Shown: one piece after another, positions 1 to 9,049 of the stretch
How positions within the stretch are numbered: the first letter of the stretch is position 1
Layout: every line of letters begins with the position of its first letter
Assembly: GCA_933228895.1 (NCBI GenBank)
Contig: OW121853.1
Coordinates: 126,748,133-126,812,132, forward strand
From: Platycnemis pennipes
Lineage: Eukaryota > Arthropoda > Insecta > Odonata > Platycnemididae
Direction: 5' to 3'
DNA: 64,000 nt
Translations under genes and position numbers: made by a program
Notes under the pieces: model-generated
What the model saw: the letters and a program-made list of their open reading frames with translations, nothing else
The model's database searches: none
What the model was told of the DNA's origin: nothing

Positions 1-511
1 TAAAATCCAAGCATTACTCATGGAAACATCAAGTAGCCACATTATTGAAGGCATATACCACTTTTTCTCTCAATCTCAAATTCTCCCGATCCTAATGGGG
101 TCGTTTACCATATTTTTTTATTGCCGAATCTGATAGAGTTTGTAAAATAAAAAGACCCGTATTTTTCCGTTTTTGATCCGACAATTATTTCCCGAGTTAT
201 AAGCGGCAAAAAACTGATGTTTTAAACCCTTTCGGAAAAGTGGGCGTGGTGCAACCTCTGACGTACATCGACTTCGTCGAATCAGAACTGAGCCCGCGAA
301 GTTATTTTGCCTTATCGCAATGGAGGAGACACAGCTGACTCAGCCAATGGGAATGATTGCAACAGCATCTGTGCGAGCAGACCTTCCGAGAATCCCCCTC
401 CACTCCCTTCCTCTCCCCTGAAAGCAGTCAAGGACGGGAGGAAAATGACGTCAATGTTATCACAGCAGCATTTTCGGTGGGCGTCACCTTTTGCTTATTT
501 TAATTTTTGAT
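1..511. other. No gene; probable outer part of decayed piggyBac element
   Basis: No coding similarity is recognised here. The stretch lies beyond the 3' end of the decayed piggyBac transposase on the minus strand. A TTAAACCC string at about 213-220 and a GGGTCG string near 97 resemble the TTAA-plus-C-run ends and subterminal GGGTCG motifs seen at 7603-7981, so the far terminus may lie here. That assignment is inference. Confidence 0.3.
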
Positions 512-1688
512 TTATGAGTGAATGGTTGTAGTTAAAAGATTAATTTTTTCACTAAAATTCTTTTTTCGTTTCCATCTAACGATTTCGTGTACAAAATTGC
601 GATTTCGGTTCCGAGTAAACGCCCCCATTCTGTCATAATATACATTGCTACCCATCAGATCTACGCCTCCCATATTCAAATTATAGTGTAAAAAATAACC
701 ATTGGCTGGCCAATGGTTATTTTTTGGATTTTCACCAAAACAGAATAACGCTGAGCTTGTTGAAGAGGGAAACACCAAGGTCGTTAGACAGCATGTAGAC
801 GACATCATTGTCCTTCCATGTGAATGCAATCAAGTTATCGTTTTATGAACTACGAATTCTAGGCCCTTGAACCCCTTGATCTTTCAGTCATGGTAGTTTT
901 ACCTAGCAATGGGCAACTATTCAAGCTGTTTACCCAGACTGTCCCTATTGCTTTCATGCCTCTCCGTCATATTCCTGACATGAGCTTAGCGGTCGTACAG
1001 AAATTATCAAAAAAGAAAAGGATATCCTGGGAAAATTTTTCTGTAATACAACTGAAAACTGGTAAACCACTGATTCACCGAGACCTACTTCAACAAGCCT
1101 CTCAGAATGCCCCTTGTATCGGTGACCCTCATGTAAATCTGCGTGAAGACACTAAATAGCCTTGTCGTAGCGCAAGCACGAGTGCTTCACTTTAGTGACT
1201 CATTTTTCGTATGTGCAGCGGAATAATTGAAGGGAAATAGAGCCATTGCATCCATAGCGTTTTTGTTCATAAAGTCGGAAGAAATCGAGCGGACTATCAC
1301 TTGAGATAGTGGCAGCATTTTTGTGACAAATATGAACATTTGGACAAGTATGTTATGGCAGGTTACCAGATTCCCATTTCCTTTCTGTTGATTTGGTTTT
1401 TGTACTGCATCTCGTCGTAGGTTCATGCTCACTTATTTCTTTGGTATCCTCTTCATTTCCTTCACAGCTAACACTATCATTCAAAATAGCCAGCTCCGCT
1501 TGTGCCAGGAGTTGGCGTCGATTGAAATAGTTACGATTATTGCATTCTTCATCCCCAGAGTCTTCATCAGTTACCTCGCCATCGTCGTTTGAAGCACTGA
1601 TCGAAACATTCGCACCAAAAAAAGGAATTTGGATGTCGTCAAGTTCCAATGCCTCTATTATCTCGGTATCGGTTATGTAAACTGCCAT
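512..1688 (-). pseudogene. piggyBac-type transposase (DDE_Tnp_1_7), decayed
   Basis: A cut-and-paste transposase relic read on the minus strand. From 1688 downward there is an acidic N-terminal region (EVTDEDSGDEE), as is usual in piggyBac proteins. The middle (about 900-1150) reads in broken frames as LFFFDNFCTT followed by KAIGTVWVN and CPLLGK, matching the piggyBac pattern DNFFTS...GTVR.NR. The C-terminal part (512-829) has NMGGVDLMGSNV, the GGVD block that carries the third catalytic Asp in the family. At least two frameshifts and internal stops separate these blocks, and the stretch is shorter than a normal ~550-residue transposase, so it is inactive. The family call rests on motifs seen; the full extent of the element is inferred. 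Confidence 0.75.
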
Positions 1689-1898
1689 GTGGTTATGAAA
1701 TTAATTTCAGATACTAATTCAGAATAGATCTAACGTATAACACCTAAACGAGGCTTTATATAGAAATGCAGATGAAAGCAAACGGTAGGAGTAAGTTAAC
1801 TTGAGTCTAAAATTGCATCGATATATAGATGCACTGAAAAAATATAGAAAGCGTATTCATAAATATTAGTAGCCTATTTGGAGTATTCAGCGATAAAA

Positions 1899-1910
1899 AC
1901 GGGAAAAATT
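1899..1910. repeat. Target-site duplication, left copy
   Basis: ACGGGAAAAATT lies immediately before the LINE 5' end and recurs exactly at 7571-7582 after its tail. It marks target-primed reverse transcription into what was piggyBac 5' sequence. Confidence 0.9.
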
Positions 1911-2499
1911 GCCCCCTGCGGGTTGGGGGATTGAGAATACTCCCGCAGTATCTCTGCTTGTCGTAAGAGGCGACTAAAAGGGCGGGGAGATAACCCCGAT
2001 AAAAAACCCAGAGCCAACAAGGGTTGAGCCCGGACAGTCTTGTGGGTCAACTGTCTGTGTGCGGCCATACCACCTGGCCTGCGATCCACCCGCATGTTTG
2101 CCGTGTGCGGAGACCCGTAAAGAGGAGAAGGGGAACCTGGAGGGTGAGGTCCGTGGTTCCCAGCCGGGTGTCGGATGCCCGGTATGGACAACGGGCCAAT
2201 ACCCCTCTTTGGCCCCGGATTCGCTGTAAACGGGCGGCCGGGAGCTAGCCACTCCCGGTCAATCGGCTTCCGATACGTTCGGTGGCGAGTGCCAGGGAGG
2301 TGGGGGTCTGCGTAGGGCGGTCGGAGATGTACGGGTTTGGTGGGCCCGTGCATCGAAGATCCAACCCGAAACAGGCAACTACCTCTAGGGTGCTATATCC
2401 CTCGGGTAGCCCTGGCGACCGCACCGGTTTGCGGTGCGGCGTCCCAAATGTGTGGCTCCATGGTGGGTGGGGAGCTCGGGGGATGAAGTTTTATTTGGC
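1911..2499 (+). promoter_or_regulatory. LINE 5' UTR, probable internal promoter
   Basis: The leader starts with a CCCCCTG block that also starts copies at 21749 and 34736, so it is the true 5' end. The segment at about 1954-1988, containing TCGTAAGAGGCGACTAAAAG, is nearly unchanged in all three 5' ends, which is the pattern expected of a promoter or other functional site. Non-LTR elements of this group carry internal promoters; that this block is one is inferred. Confidence 0.6.
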
Positions 2500-3672
2500 A
2501 TGGAGGATATCAACCTACCACCAACTAAAAAATCCCGCCCAGACATGGGTGGAGGAGTTAACGGTTTCTGCGCCTCTCGGCGCTTTTTGATTATGAGGTG
2601 TACAAGGGAAGGCGAGACCCTCAAGAAGGTGTCTCCCTTCCTAATAAAGAGAGTTTTGTCTGCCAAAATACCCGGCGAATTAAAGTCCGCCAAGAAACTG
2701 CGCGATGGTTCCTTGTTAATCGAAACAAGCAACCCAAATCAGGCTGAAAAACTACTTGGCATGAAGGCACTCCACGACATTCCCGTCTCGGTAGAGGTGC
2801 ACCGCACCCTGAACACCAGTCGGGGAGTCATAAGTCACTACGACTTCTTATACGTGGAGGCCGAAGAAATAAAATCTGAGATGTCATCTCAAGGCGTCAC
2901 AGACGTTCGTCGGCTTACCACAAGACGTAATGGGGAGGTAGTGAACACTACGTCCGTCGTACTGACTTTTGCCAGTGATAGGCTCCCCGATAAGGTGTTC
3001 GTGGGGTACGAATCGGTCCCCGTGCGGCCATTCGTACCGGCTCCTATGCGCTGCTTCCAGTGCCAAAAGTTCGGCCACATTGCTACTCGATGTGAAGGCA
3101 AGGCCACCTGCCCACGCTGCGGCCTGGAAAACCACGAGGGTGCGGAATGCAAAAATAGCCCACACTGCGTTAATTGCGAGGGTACACACCCAGTCTATTC
3201 TCGTCAATGCCCAAAAGTAAAGGAAGAGCGTAAAATCATGGAAATAAAAACTTTAGAAAAGATCACCTATTTCGAGGCGAGAAAGAAGTATAGGGCAATG
3301 GAGGCCCCTACCTTCTCCAAATCCTTCGCTGCAGTTGCTACAAAACAAGTAACCAAGGCCACTATCGCAACACAGACGGAAAGTACGCAAACAACCACAC
3401 CAGAACGAAAAGAGAAATCGGCCACGCCGGCTAAGGCCTCTAAACCGGCACAAAAAACAGAAAATAAAAATGCGAGTCCTGGTAAAATGAACCCACCTAC
3501 GACTACCACTGGGACTACTAATGCGAGGCGTGAGAAGACGCCTTCCCCCGGTCCCTCCGGTCCGGTCGGACTGAACCGACCGGAATCGATGGAAGAGGAC
3601 GAGAGTCTCTCGGAGACAGAAGTCCTCCTGGCGAAGCAGAAGGCGAAGAAGCATCGCCGTATTAAGCGGTGA
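2500..3672 (+). CDS. LINE ORF1, zinc-knuckle nucleic-acid-binding protein
   Basis: A 390-residue ORF1 protein that in this family binds the element RNA and acts as chaperone in the ribonucleoprotein. I start at the ATG at 2500 (MEDINLPPTKKSRP); the frame is open further upstream but has no ATG there, and the other copies also have an ATG at this point. An N-terminal basic stretch is followed by a conserved central region (residues ~80-180) and three zinc knuckles at about residues 185-240: CFQCQKFGHIATRC, CPRCGLENHEGAEC and CVNCEGTHPVYSRQC. The C-terminal third is Lys/Thr/Pro-rich and looks disordered. It ends in TGA, and the downstream frame stays open into ORF2. Comparison with the decayed copies supports the reading frame throughout. 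Confidence 0.9.
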   Translation: MEDINLPPTKKSRPDMGGGVNGFCASRRFLIMRCTREGETLKKVSPFLIKRVLSAKIPGELKSAKKLRDGSLLIETSNPNQAEKLLGMKALHDIPVSVEVHRTLNTSRGVISHYDFLYVEAEEIKSEMSSQGVTDVRRLTTRRNGEVVNTTSVVLTFASDRLPDKVFVGYESVPVRPFVPAPMRCFQCQKFGHIATRCEGKATCPRCGLENHEGAECKNSPHCVNCEGTHPVYSRQCPKVKEERKIMEIKTLEKITYFEARKKYRAMEAPTFSKSFAAVATKQVTKATIATQTESTQTTTPERKEKSATPAKASKPAQKTENKNASPGKMNPPTTTTGTTNARREKTPSPGPSGPVGLNRPESMEEDESLSETEVLLAKQKAKKHRRIKR

Positions 3673-3720
3673 TTCTCCCACCGGATAGTGCTCGACGTTA
3701 GTTTTAACCTTTATACCTTT

Positions 3721-6700
3721 ATGGCTTTTATCCTGCAGTGGAACTGCAATGGTTTTTATAGGCATAAGGAGGAGCTGGCCGTTTTAATTCGAGATCTTAA
3801 CCCCTCTTGCATATGTCTGCAAGAAACTCATTTTAAAACAACTGACAACGGTATTTTAAAAGGTTTTAATGTTTTTAGACTGGACGACACCAGTGGCCAA
3901 CGTGCCCAGGGTGGAGTGTGGGTTGCCACTCGGGAGGCCCTTTACACCTCCCGAGTGCAGCTGAACACGCCTTTTCAGGCGGTCGCTGTAACGGTGCATG
4001 CCCCAGAGGCTGTGACAGTATGTAATGTTTACTTACCAGAGGCGGCTTCGGTCACCCGATTTAATCTTGAAACCCTTCTTCATCAGCTACCGAAACCTTA
4101 CATTTTATTAGGGGATTTTAACGCTCACGAAACCCTTTGGGGTAGCTCTCGGGAGCAGTGCAACCGTAGAGGCCGGGTGTTATCTAGTTTTATTAAAGAT
4201 TTTAACTTAGTTTTAATGAATAACGGTGAACACACACGTTTTAACTCTTTTAATGGTCAGTTTTCTACAATTGATCTTTGCCTCACGTCGAGTACTTTGA
4301 TGAACAAGCTTCATTTGACTGTTCACAATGACCTGTGTGGGAGCGATCATTTTCCCATTCTAATAAATAGAGAAAATAATTTTAATCCAGATTTTATCAG
4401 ACCGGGCAACTGGATCGTCCGGAAAGCCAATTGGCCTGTTTTTAAGGACACATTTAATTTTAAGCATGACGAAAGCCAAAACGGAGTTTTGAACATTGAT
4501 AAATTAACGCGCAGCATCATTCATGCAGCCAACTGCAGCGTTCCTAAGTCAGTGCGAACCATTCTCAGGCCTGCAGTCCCGTGGTGGAACGAGGAATGCG
4601 CAAGAGCCATTCGTCAACGCAAGAAAGCGTTACGGATTTTTAATAAATTTCCTACGGAGACGAACCTAGCTTCCTTCAGGTACCTCCGAGCCAAAGCTCG
4701 AAGGATCGTTAAGGAAGCAAAAAAGGCCTCCTGGATGGAATACGTATCCAGTATTAACTACAGAACACCCTTGGCACATGTCTGGGACAAGGTAAAACGC
4801 ATTTCGGGAAACCACCATCAACGCAGCGTCCCGTTCCTCAACGTAGGCGGCAATGTATTGACATCTCCATCTGCTATCGGCGAGGTCTTCGGCCAGTTAC
4901 TCACCACAACATGCAGCGACGACACGTATGAGGAAACCTTCCTTTCTATTAAGAGACGCTCAGAATCCTGCCCACTCATCTTGACTGAAAAGCATACAAT
5001 GGCCGAGTACAATATCCCGTTCTCCCTCTGGGAACTACGTTCTGCCATTGAAGACTCCCGAGACACGGCCGCAGGAATGGACGAAATCCACAATGCGTTT
5101 CTCCGGAATATTCCGGAGAGGGCACTGCTGGAGGTCCTGCGATCCCTCAACCAACTTTGGGCTGAGGGTAGCTTCCCTAACTCCTGGCGGGAGTCTATCG
5201 TTGTACCCATCCTTAAGCAGGGTAAAGATAGAGCTGACCCGAACAATTACAGGCCTATTTCTCTCACCAGTTGCCTGTGTAAGGTAACGGAGAGAATGGT
5301 GAATCGGCGGCTTGTTTGGTGGTTGGAGCGTCGAAACCTTCTCTCAACTATCCAATGTGGTTTTAGACGTGGTCGATCGACCGTTGACCACCTAGTCAGG
5401 GTCGACAATTATATCCAGGAGGCCTTTCTTCTCCGCCAACACGTCGTAGGTGTCTTCTTCGACATGGAGAAGGCATACGACAGAGTTTGGCGGCGGAAAA
5501 TCTTAACGACGCTGCACGAGTGGGGTATGAGGGGAAATTTACTTGTTTTTATACATAACTTTTTAAGTGACCGTGTTTTTAAAGTTAAGGTAGGCAACCA
5601 CCTATCTGATTTTTACCCACAAGAGAATGGTGTGCCCCAAGGGTCCGTTTTAAGCGTGACATTATTCGCCATTGCTATTAATGATATAGCAAGATGTATC
5701 AAACCTCCTCTCTTGGGATCACTGTTTGTGGACGACCTAGCAATATTTTGCAGGTCGTCGAAACTTAACAGCGCTGCTAGAGTAACCCAGCTGGCTCTGA
5801 ACAGACTCGGGAGCTGGTCCCAGAGAAATGGATTTAAGTTTTCGACGGAAAAGTGCAAATGCGTTCATTTTTATCGTGTAAGAGGAGCCTATATTCCACC
5901 AGCACTTTTACTTGATGGTAGACATTTACCTTACGTGGACTCAGTTCGGTTCCTTGGCATGACGTTGGACTACCGACTCAGCTACCGTGATCACATACGG
6001 AGTTTAAGGGATAAAAGTCTACGGACTCTAAATATTTTAAAGTTTTTAAATCACTCATCTTGGGGTGCCGACCGCAGGTCATTGCTTTTATTGTACCGCT
6101 CACTCGTACGTTCCAAGCTGGACTATGGGTCATTTGTTTACGCCTCCAGTCGCGATACGTATTTGAGATCTCTGACACCAGTGCACAACGCAGGGCTTCG
6201 GATATCCACTGGTGCTTTCCGGACCAGTCCGGTCCTCAGCATCTATGCTGATGCCGGCGAACCGCCGTTGTCGCACCGCAGAAACATTTTAATGTGCTCC
6301 TATGCGGCCAAAATTTTAGCGACACGGAACCATCCTTGTTTTAACGTGATTTTTAACCCTCGTTTTTTAGAACTTTTTAGTAGACGGACAAGAGCCACCA
6401 AGCCGCTTGGTGTTCGCTTTAATTTATTTATTCAAGCAGCCAGGTTAAGGCTCCCAGATTTGTATCCGGTCGGGTACTCTAGTTACCCACCGTGGATAAT
6501 TCCGCCCCCTGAAATCCACATGGGTCTCAGTAGTCGCCCGAAAGCCAACACCACTGATCTAGAGTACCAGCGGATTTTCAATGAATTTCTTGGTCGCCAC
6601 CCCGAATACATCCCCGTATTCACTGATGGTTCTAAATCGGATTCAGCTTGCGCATGCGCGGTTACCTCCTCTCACCACGGCGTCGTCAAGGCCAGGCTCA

Positions 6701-7422
6701 GCCCACTGTGTAGCATATACACAGCCGAGCTGCTGGCCATTAAGATGGCTCTTGATGGGATAGGGAAGAGTGCTAAGGCGTTCGCCATTTGTACGGACTC
6801 TATGAGTGCTCTTCAATCCATTTCCGTCTTCTGCTCCTATCACCCCATTGTCCAGAGCATACACTCCAGGCTCCTATGCCTTAATAGAAGGGGAATTACC
6901 ATAACATTCCTCTGGGTCCCTGGACATGTGGGAATTGCCGGTAATGAGACGGCCGATGCAGCTGCGAAGAGGGCTCTAAGGATCCCTGAACAGACGGTGA
7001 CGCTGGTCCCTTGCCAGGACCTAAAGGCTACTCTTCGTAAAGTAGTGCTAGAGCAGTGGAGTGTCTCTTGGAGAGACGTGCGTAATAACAAACTACGCAG
7101 CGTAAAACCGGTAACGTCAGTGTGGCCCACTTCCGTCAGGAACAGTCGCAGAGAGGAAGTCGTCCTCACACGTTTAAGAATTGGGCATTGCGCCTTGACC
7201 CACTCCTTCCTCTTTACAGAAGAGAAGATTACACCTCGTTGTGACGACTGCGACTCTCCTCTCAGTGTCCGCCACCTACTGACTGAGTGTGACAAATTCC
7301 GGACTATGCGCGAAAAGCTGGGTATAAGGGGAGACCTAGAACAAATTCTAGGAGACGATCTTGATCGCCTAAGCCGAATTATATCTTTTTTAAAAGCAAC
7401 TGGCCTTCTAAATAAGATTTAA
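3721..7422 (+). CDS. LINE ORF2: AP endonuclease, reverse transcriptase, RNase H
   Basis: A 1233-residue replication protein, start chosen at the first ATG (3721), 48 nt after ORF1. It nicks target DNA and reverse-transcribes the element RNA there. Residues ~1-230 are an APE-type endonuclease (LQWNCNG, LQETH with E35, GDFNAH with D132/N134, SDH with H210). Residues ~480-760 are the RT, with FFDMEKAYDRVW (D581), GVPQGS and FVDD (D671/D672), the last a variant of YADD. RNase H follows, with TDGSKSD (D969), AELLAI (E1003), CTDS (D1026), GHVGIAGNETAD (H1069, D1079). A C-terminal CX2CX7HX4C knuckle lies at residues 1174-1190. All expected catalytic residues are present and the frame is unbroken, so the protein looks functional. 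The RNase H domain favours the I group over jockey. Confidence 0.93.
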   Translation: MAFILQWNCNGFYRHKEELAVLIRDLNPSCICLQETHFKTTDNGILKGFNVFRLDDTSGQRAQGGVWVATREALYTSRVQLNTPFQAVAVTVHAPEAVTVCNVYLPEAASVTRFNLETLLHQLPKPYILLGDFNAHETLWGSSREQCNRRGRVLSSFIKDFNLVLMNNGEHTRFNSFNGQFSTIDLCLTSSTLMNKLHLTVHNDLCGSDHFPILINRENNFNPDFIRPGNWIVRKANWPVFKDTFNFKHDESQNGVLNIDKLTRSIIHAANCSVPKSVRTILRPAVPWWNEECARAIRQRKKALRIFNKFPTETNLASFRYLRAKARRIVKEAKKASWMEYVSSINYRTPLAHVWDKVKRISGNHHQRSVPFLNVGGNVLTSPSAIGEVFGQLLTTTCSDDTYEETFLSIKRRSESCPLILTEKHTMAEYNIPFSLWELRSAIEDSRDTAAGMDEIHNAFLRNIPERALLEVLRSLNQLWAEGSFPNSWRESIVVPILKQGKDRADPNNYRPISLTSCLCKVTERMVNRRLVWWLERRNLLSTIQCGFRRGRSTVDHLVRVDNYIQEAFLLRQHVVGVFFDMEKAYDRVWRRKILTTLHEWGMRGNLLVFIHNFLSDRVFKVKVGNHLSDFYPQENGVPQGSVLSVTLFAIAINDIARCIKPPLLGSLFVDDLAIFCRSSKLNSAARVTQLALNRLGSWSQRNGFKFSTEKCKCVHFYRVRGAYIPPALLLDGRHLPYVDSVRFLGMTLDYRLSYRDHIRSLRDKSLRTLNILKFLNHSSWGADRRSLLLLYRSLVRSKLDYGSFVYASSRDTYLRSLTPVHNAGLRISTGAFRTSPVLSIYADAGEPPLSHRRNILMCSYAAKILATRNHPCFNVIFNPRFLELFSRRTRATKPLGVRFNLFIQAARLRLPDLYPVGYSSYPPWIIPPPEIHMGLSSRPKANTTDLEYQRIFNEFLGRHPEYIPVFTDGSKSDSACACAVTSSHHGVVKARLSPLCSIYTAELLAIKMALDGIGKSAKAFAICTDSMSALQSISVFCSYHPIVQSIHSRLLCLNRRGITITFLWVPGHVGIAGNETADAAAKRALRIPEQTVTLVPCQDLKATLRKVVLEQWSVSWRDVRNNKLRSVKPVTSVWPTSVRNSRREEVVLTRLRIGHCALTHSFLFTEEKITPRCDDCDSPLSVRHLLTECDKFRTMREKLGIRGDLEQILGDDLDRLSRIISFLKATGLLNKI

Positions 7423-7570
7423 TATAGAGTCGTTTATTTTTTATTTTTTTTTTTTTTCTATCGCCGACATATCTTATTTTTATTTTAGAACACCAAATAG
7501 ACTGCGTGGTGCAAATGACCTTAGTCGTCGACGCACCCATAAAAACATAAACCTACCTACCTACCTACCT
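7423..7570 (+). other. LINE 3' UTR and (CTAC)n tail
   Basis: A T-rich stretch is followed by a conserved segment with GTGGTGC ... GTCGACGCACC (about 7506-7536) that can fold by pairing GGTGC with GCACC. Similar segments end the LINE copy at 24890-24940 and the fragment at 8085-8150, so it is probably the RT recognition site. The element ends in short CTAC repeats rather than poly(A). Confidence 0.7.
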
Positions 7571-7582
7571 ACGGGAAAAATT
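7571..7582. repeat. Target-site duplication, right copy
   Basis: Exact repeat of 1899-1910, directly after the CTAC tail. Confidence 0.9.
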
Positions 7583-7981
7583 ACACTTTGCGTATTTGTG
7601 CCGAAAGGGTCGTTACCGACCCACTATTTGTATCAAAATCAGTAACTCTGATACTAATCAAAACAATACCATTAAATTTCATGAATATATATCCTCATAT
7701 GCAAGAAACTCTTAGACGTTAAAAAATTGCATGTAGAACAGTTAAATTATGACATCTTACGATTTAGCTTGACGATAACACCGCTCCTTTTTCATTACGA
7801 ATATGAGCGTCCACACCATAGACTATAGTTGAAATGAATGCGATCTAAGCGTACGGATCCCTTAAAACATCTTTCTGAAACATTATTCATGCACCAAAAT
7901 TGTTACATTGTAATGCATTTTGAAAGACCGATTTTTTTTCTGAATGGGTCGAAAACGACCCGTTCGGCATAAATGGGTTAA
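7583..7981 (-). mobile_element. Probable 5' end of the piggyBac element, displaced by the LINE
   Basis: This flank continues the sequence left of the LINE insertion. It holds two GGGTCG...CGACCC inverted motifs (about 7606-7622 and 7947-7962), and the last ends close to GGG-TTAA at 7975-7981. piggyBac elements end in a C/G run next to a TTAA target, so this may be the terminus of the element whose transposase lies at 512-1688. The match is by pattern only. Confidence 0.4.
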
Positions 7982-8079
7982 TACAAAAAAAATTATCTAA
8001 CCAACGTGTACTAATTTATGTTTAACGTTTATTTTTTATCCTTGGACACCTTTAATTCATATTTTATTTCTTTTATGTC

Positions 8080-8155
8080 TCATATTTTAGTTAAAAGCAA
8101 CAAAGACAAGTAGTGGTGCGAAATGACGCTGCCGTCGAAGCACCCCAAAAAAAAC
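8080..8155 (+). mobile_element. 3'-end scrap of a related LINE
   Basis: AGTGGTGCGAAATGAC ... GTCGAAGCACCCC resembles the 3' UTR of LINE copy 1 (7505-7536) in both sequence and pairing potential, and ends in an A-rich run. It is probably a severely 5'-truncated insertion of a related family. Confidence 0.4.
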
Positions 8156-8213
8156 CAATACTACTACGATTGGTGCCAAAATTCAGCTCCCAACGCAGCT
8201 GCGTTATGACTGC

Positions 8214-8720
8214 GTGCACATTAGGGCGGATCGGAAAAATCGATTTTTCGCGGAGAAACTTGGCCCTCTGGAAAAAGTTGTCAAAGTAACTCAAAATGAG
8301 GCCAGAAAAATTTGAGACCTCTAGGTCAACCCTAGACCCTCGCGCCGTGGCCATTTATGAGGAGGTGGGCTGAAAATGGAAAAAGTCATGTTTTTATAGC
8401 GGTTTCCCATGTATTTTGCCGAGTTGCGGTCCTTTAGTGCAAAAATTTCGTCCATTTGTACGTATCTGTAGCCGTTAAGCCACAAATTGTCTATTTTGAA
8501 TGCACGGCCGCGCGTAATTATGCACCACCCACGCAGCGTCGCGGCGCAGTGGTCAGAAGGCCGCTCGCGCGCCTCCTTCCGGCTCGCGCCTCCTGCCCGG
8601 TCGCCGCGAACGCAGCAAAACTCATCACGGATGCGTCTTCCGTCGTTGGTCTCATTAATATTAGATAATTAAACAATTTCCAGGGAATAACAATTACGGA
8701 AGAATTGTATGAAAGTAATA
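8214..8720 (+). repeat. Left inverted arm
   Basis: This 507-bp arm is the reverse complement of 11288-11792 with a few substitutions and a 2-bp indel near the outer end. It includes an unusually GC-rich block at about 8535-8625 (clusters of CGCGC and CCTCC) inside otherwise AT-rich sequence. Short open frames in the arms are mirrored in both copies and are not taken as genes. Confidence 0.9.
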
Positions 8721-9049
8721 CAAAGCACACCGTCATCATTCGGGGAGTAAAGAAACACTCCCCGAGTTTAGCCCAATTTTACTATTAATTTTCAGTATGG
8801 AGAGAGAATACAAAAATAATGAAAGTAGTTATTAGAGCTCACCACGTTGAGGTACCTGCACTATGAACTCCCCCGCCCACACTCCCACTCATAAAATAGA
8901 GGAACGCATTTCCTTTATCAGATTATATGCTCTCGAAAAAATAAGAAAGTGGTCATTTTGTATTACCAGTCGGTTTATCTGTGTGCAAGTATTCGTATTT
9001 ATACTTTATTTTCATTGAACACTAAAGGTCATTATCGATTTTTTTTATT

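Larger units (their letters stand above)
1911..7570 (+). mobile_element. Full-length I-like non-LTR retrotransposon (copy 1)
   Basis: A complete LINE of about 5.66 kb: 589-bp leader, ORF1 (zinc-knuckle protein), ORF2 (endonuclease, reverse transcriptase, RNase H), a 3' UTR and a short (CTAC)n tail. It has perfect 12-bp flanking duplications and no frameshift or stop in either ORF. The domain order EN-RT-RNase H with a two-ORF layout is typical of the I group. Three other decayed copies lie in this window (20956-21748, 21749-24960, and 34736-36244 plus 40099-40492) and share the same CCCCCTG 5' start. Intact ORFs and an undecayed duplication suggest recent insertion and possible activity, which is inference. 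Confidence 0.9.

Noticed and set aside
7545..7570. Short tandem CTAC run as a telomere-like repeat
   Set aside because: It is the 3' tail of the LINE, directly followed by the target-site duplication.
8456..8739. Overlapping open frames within the inverted arms
   Set aside because: They come from the GC-rich block and appear on both strands in both arms without family motifs.
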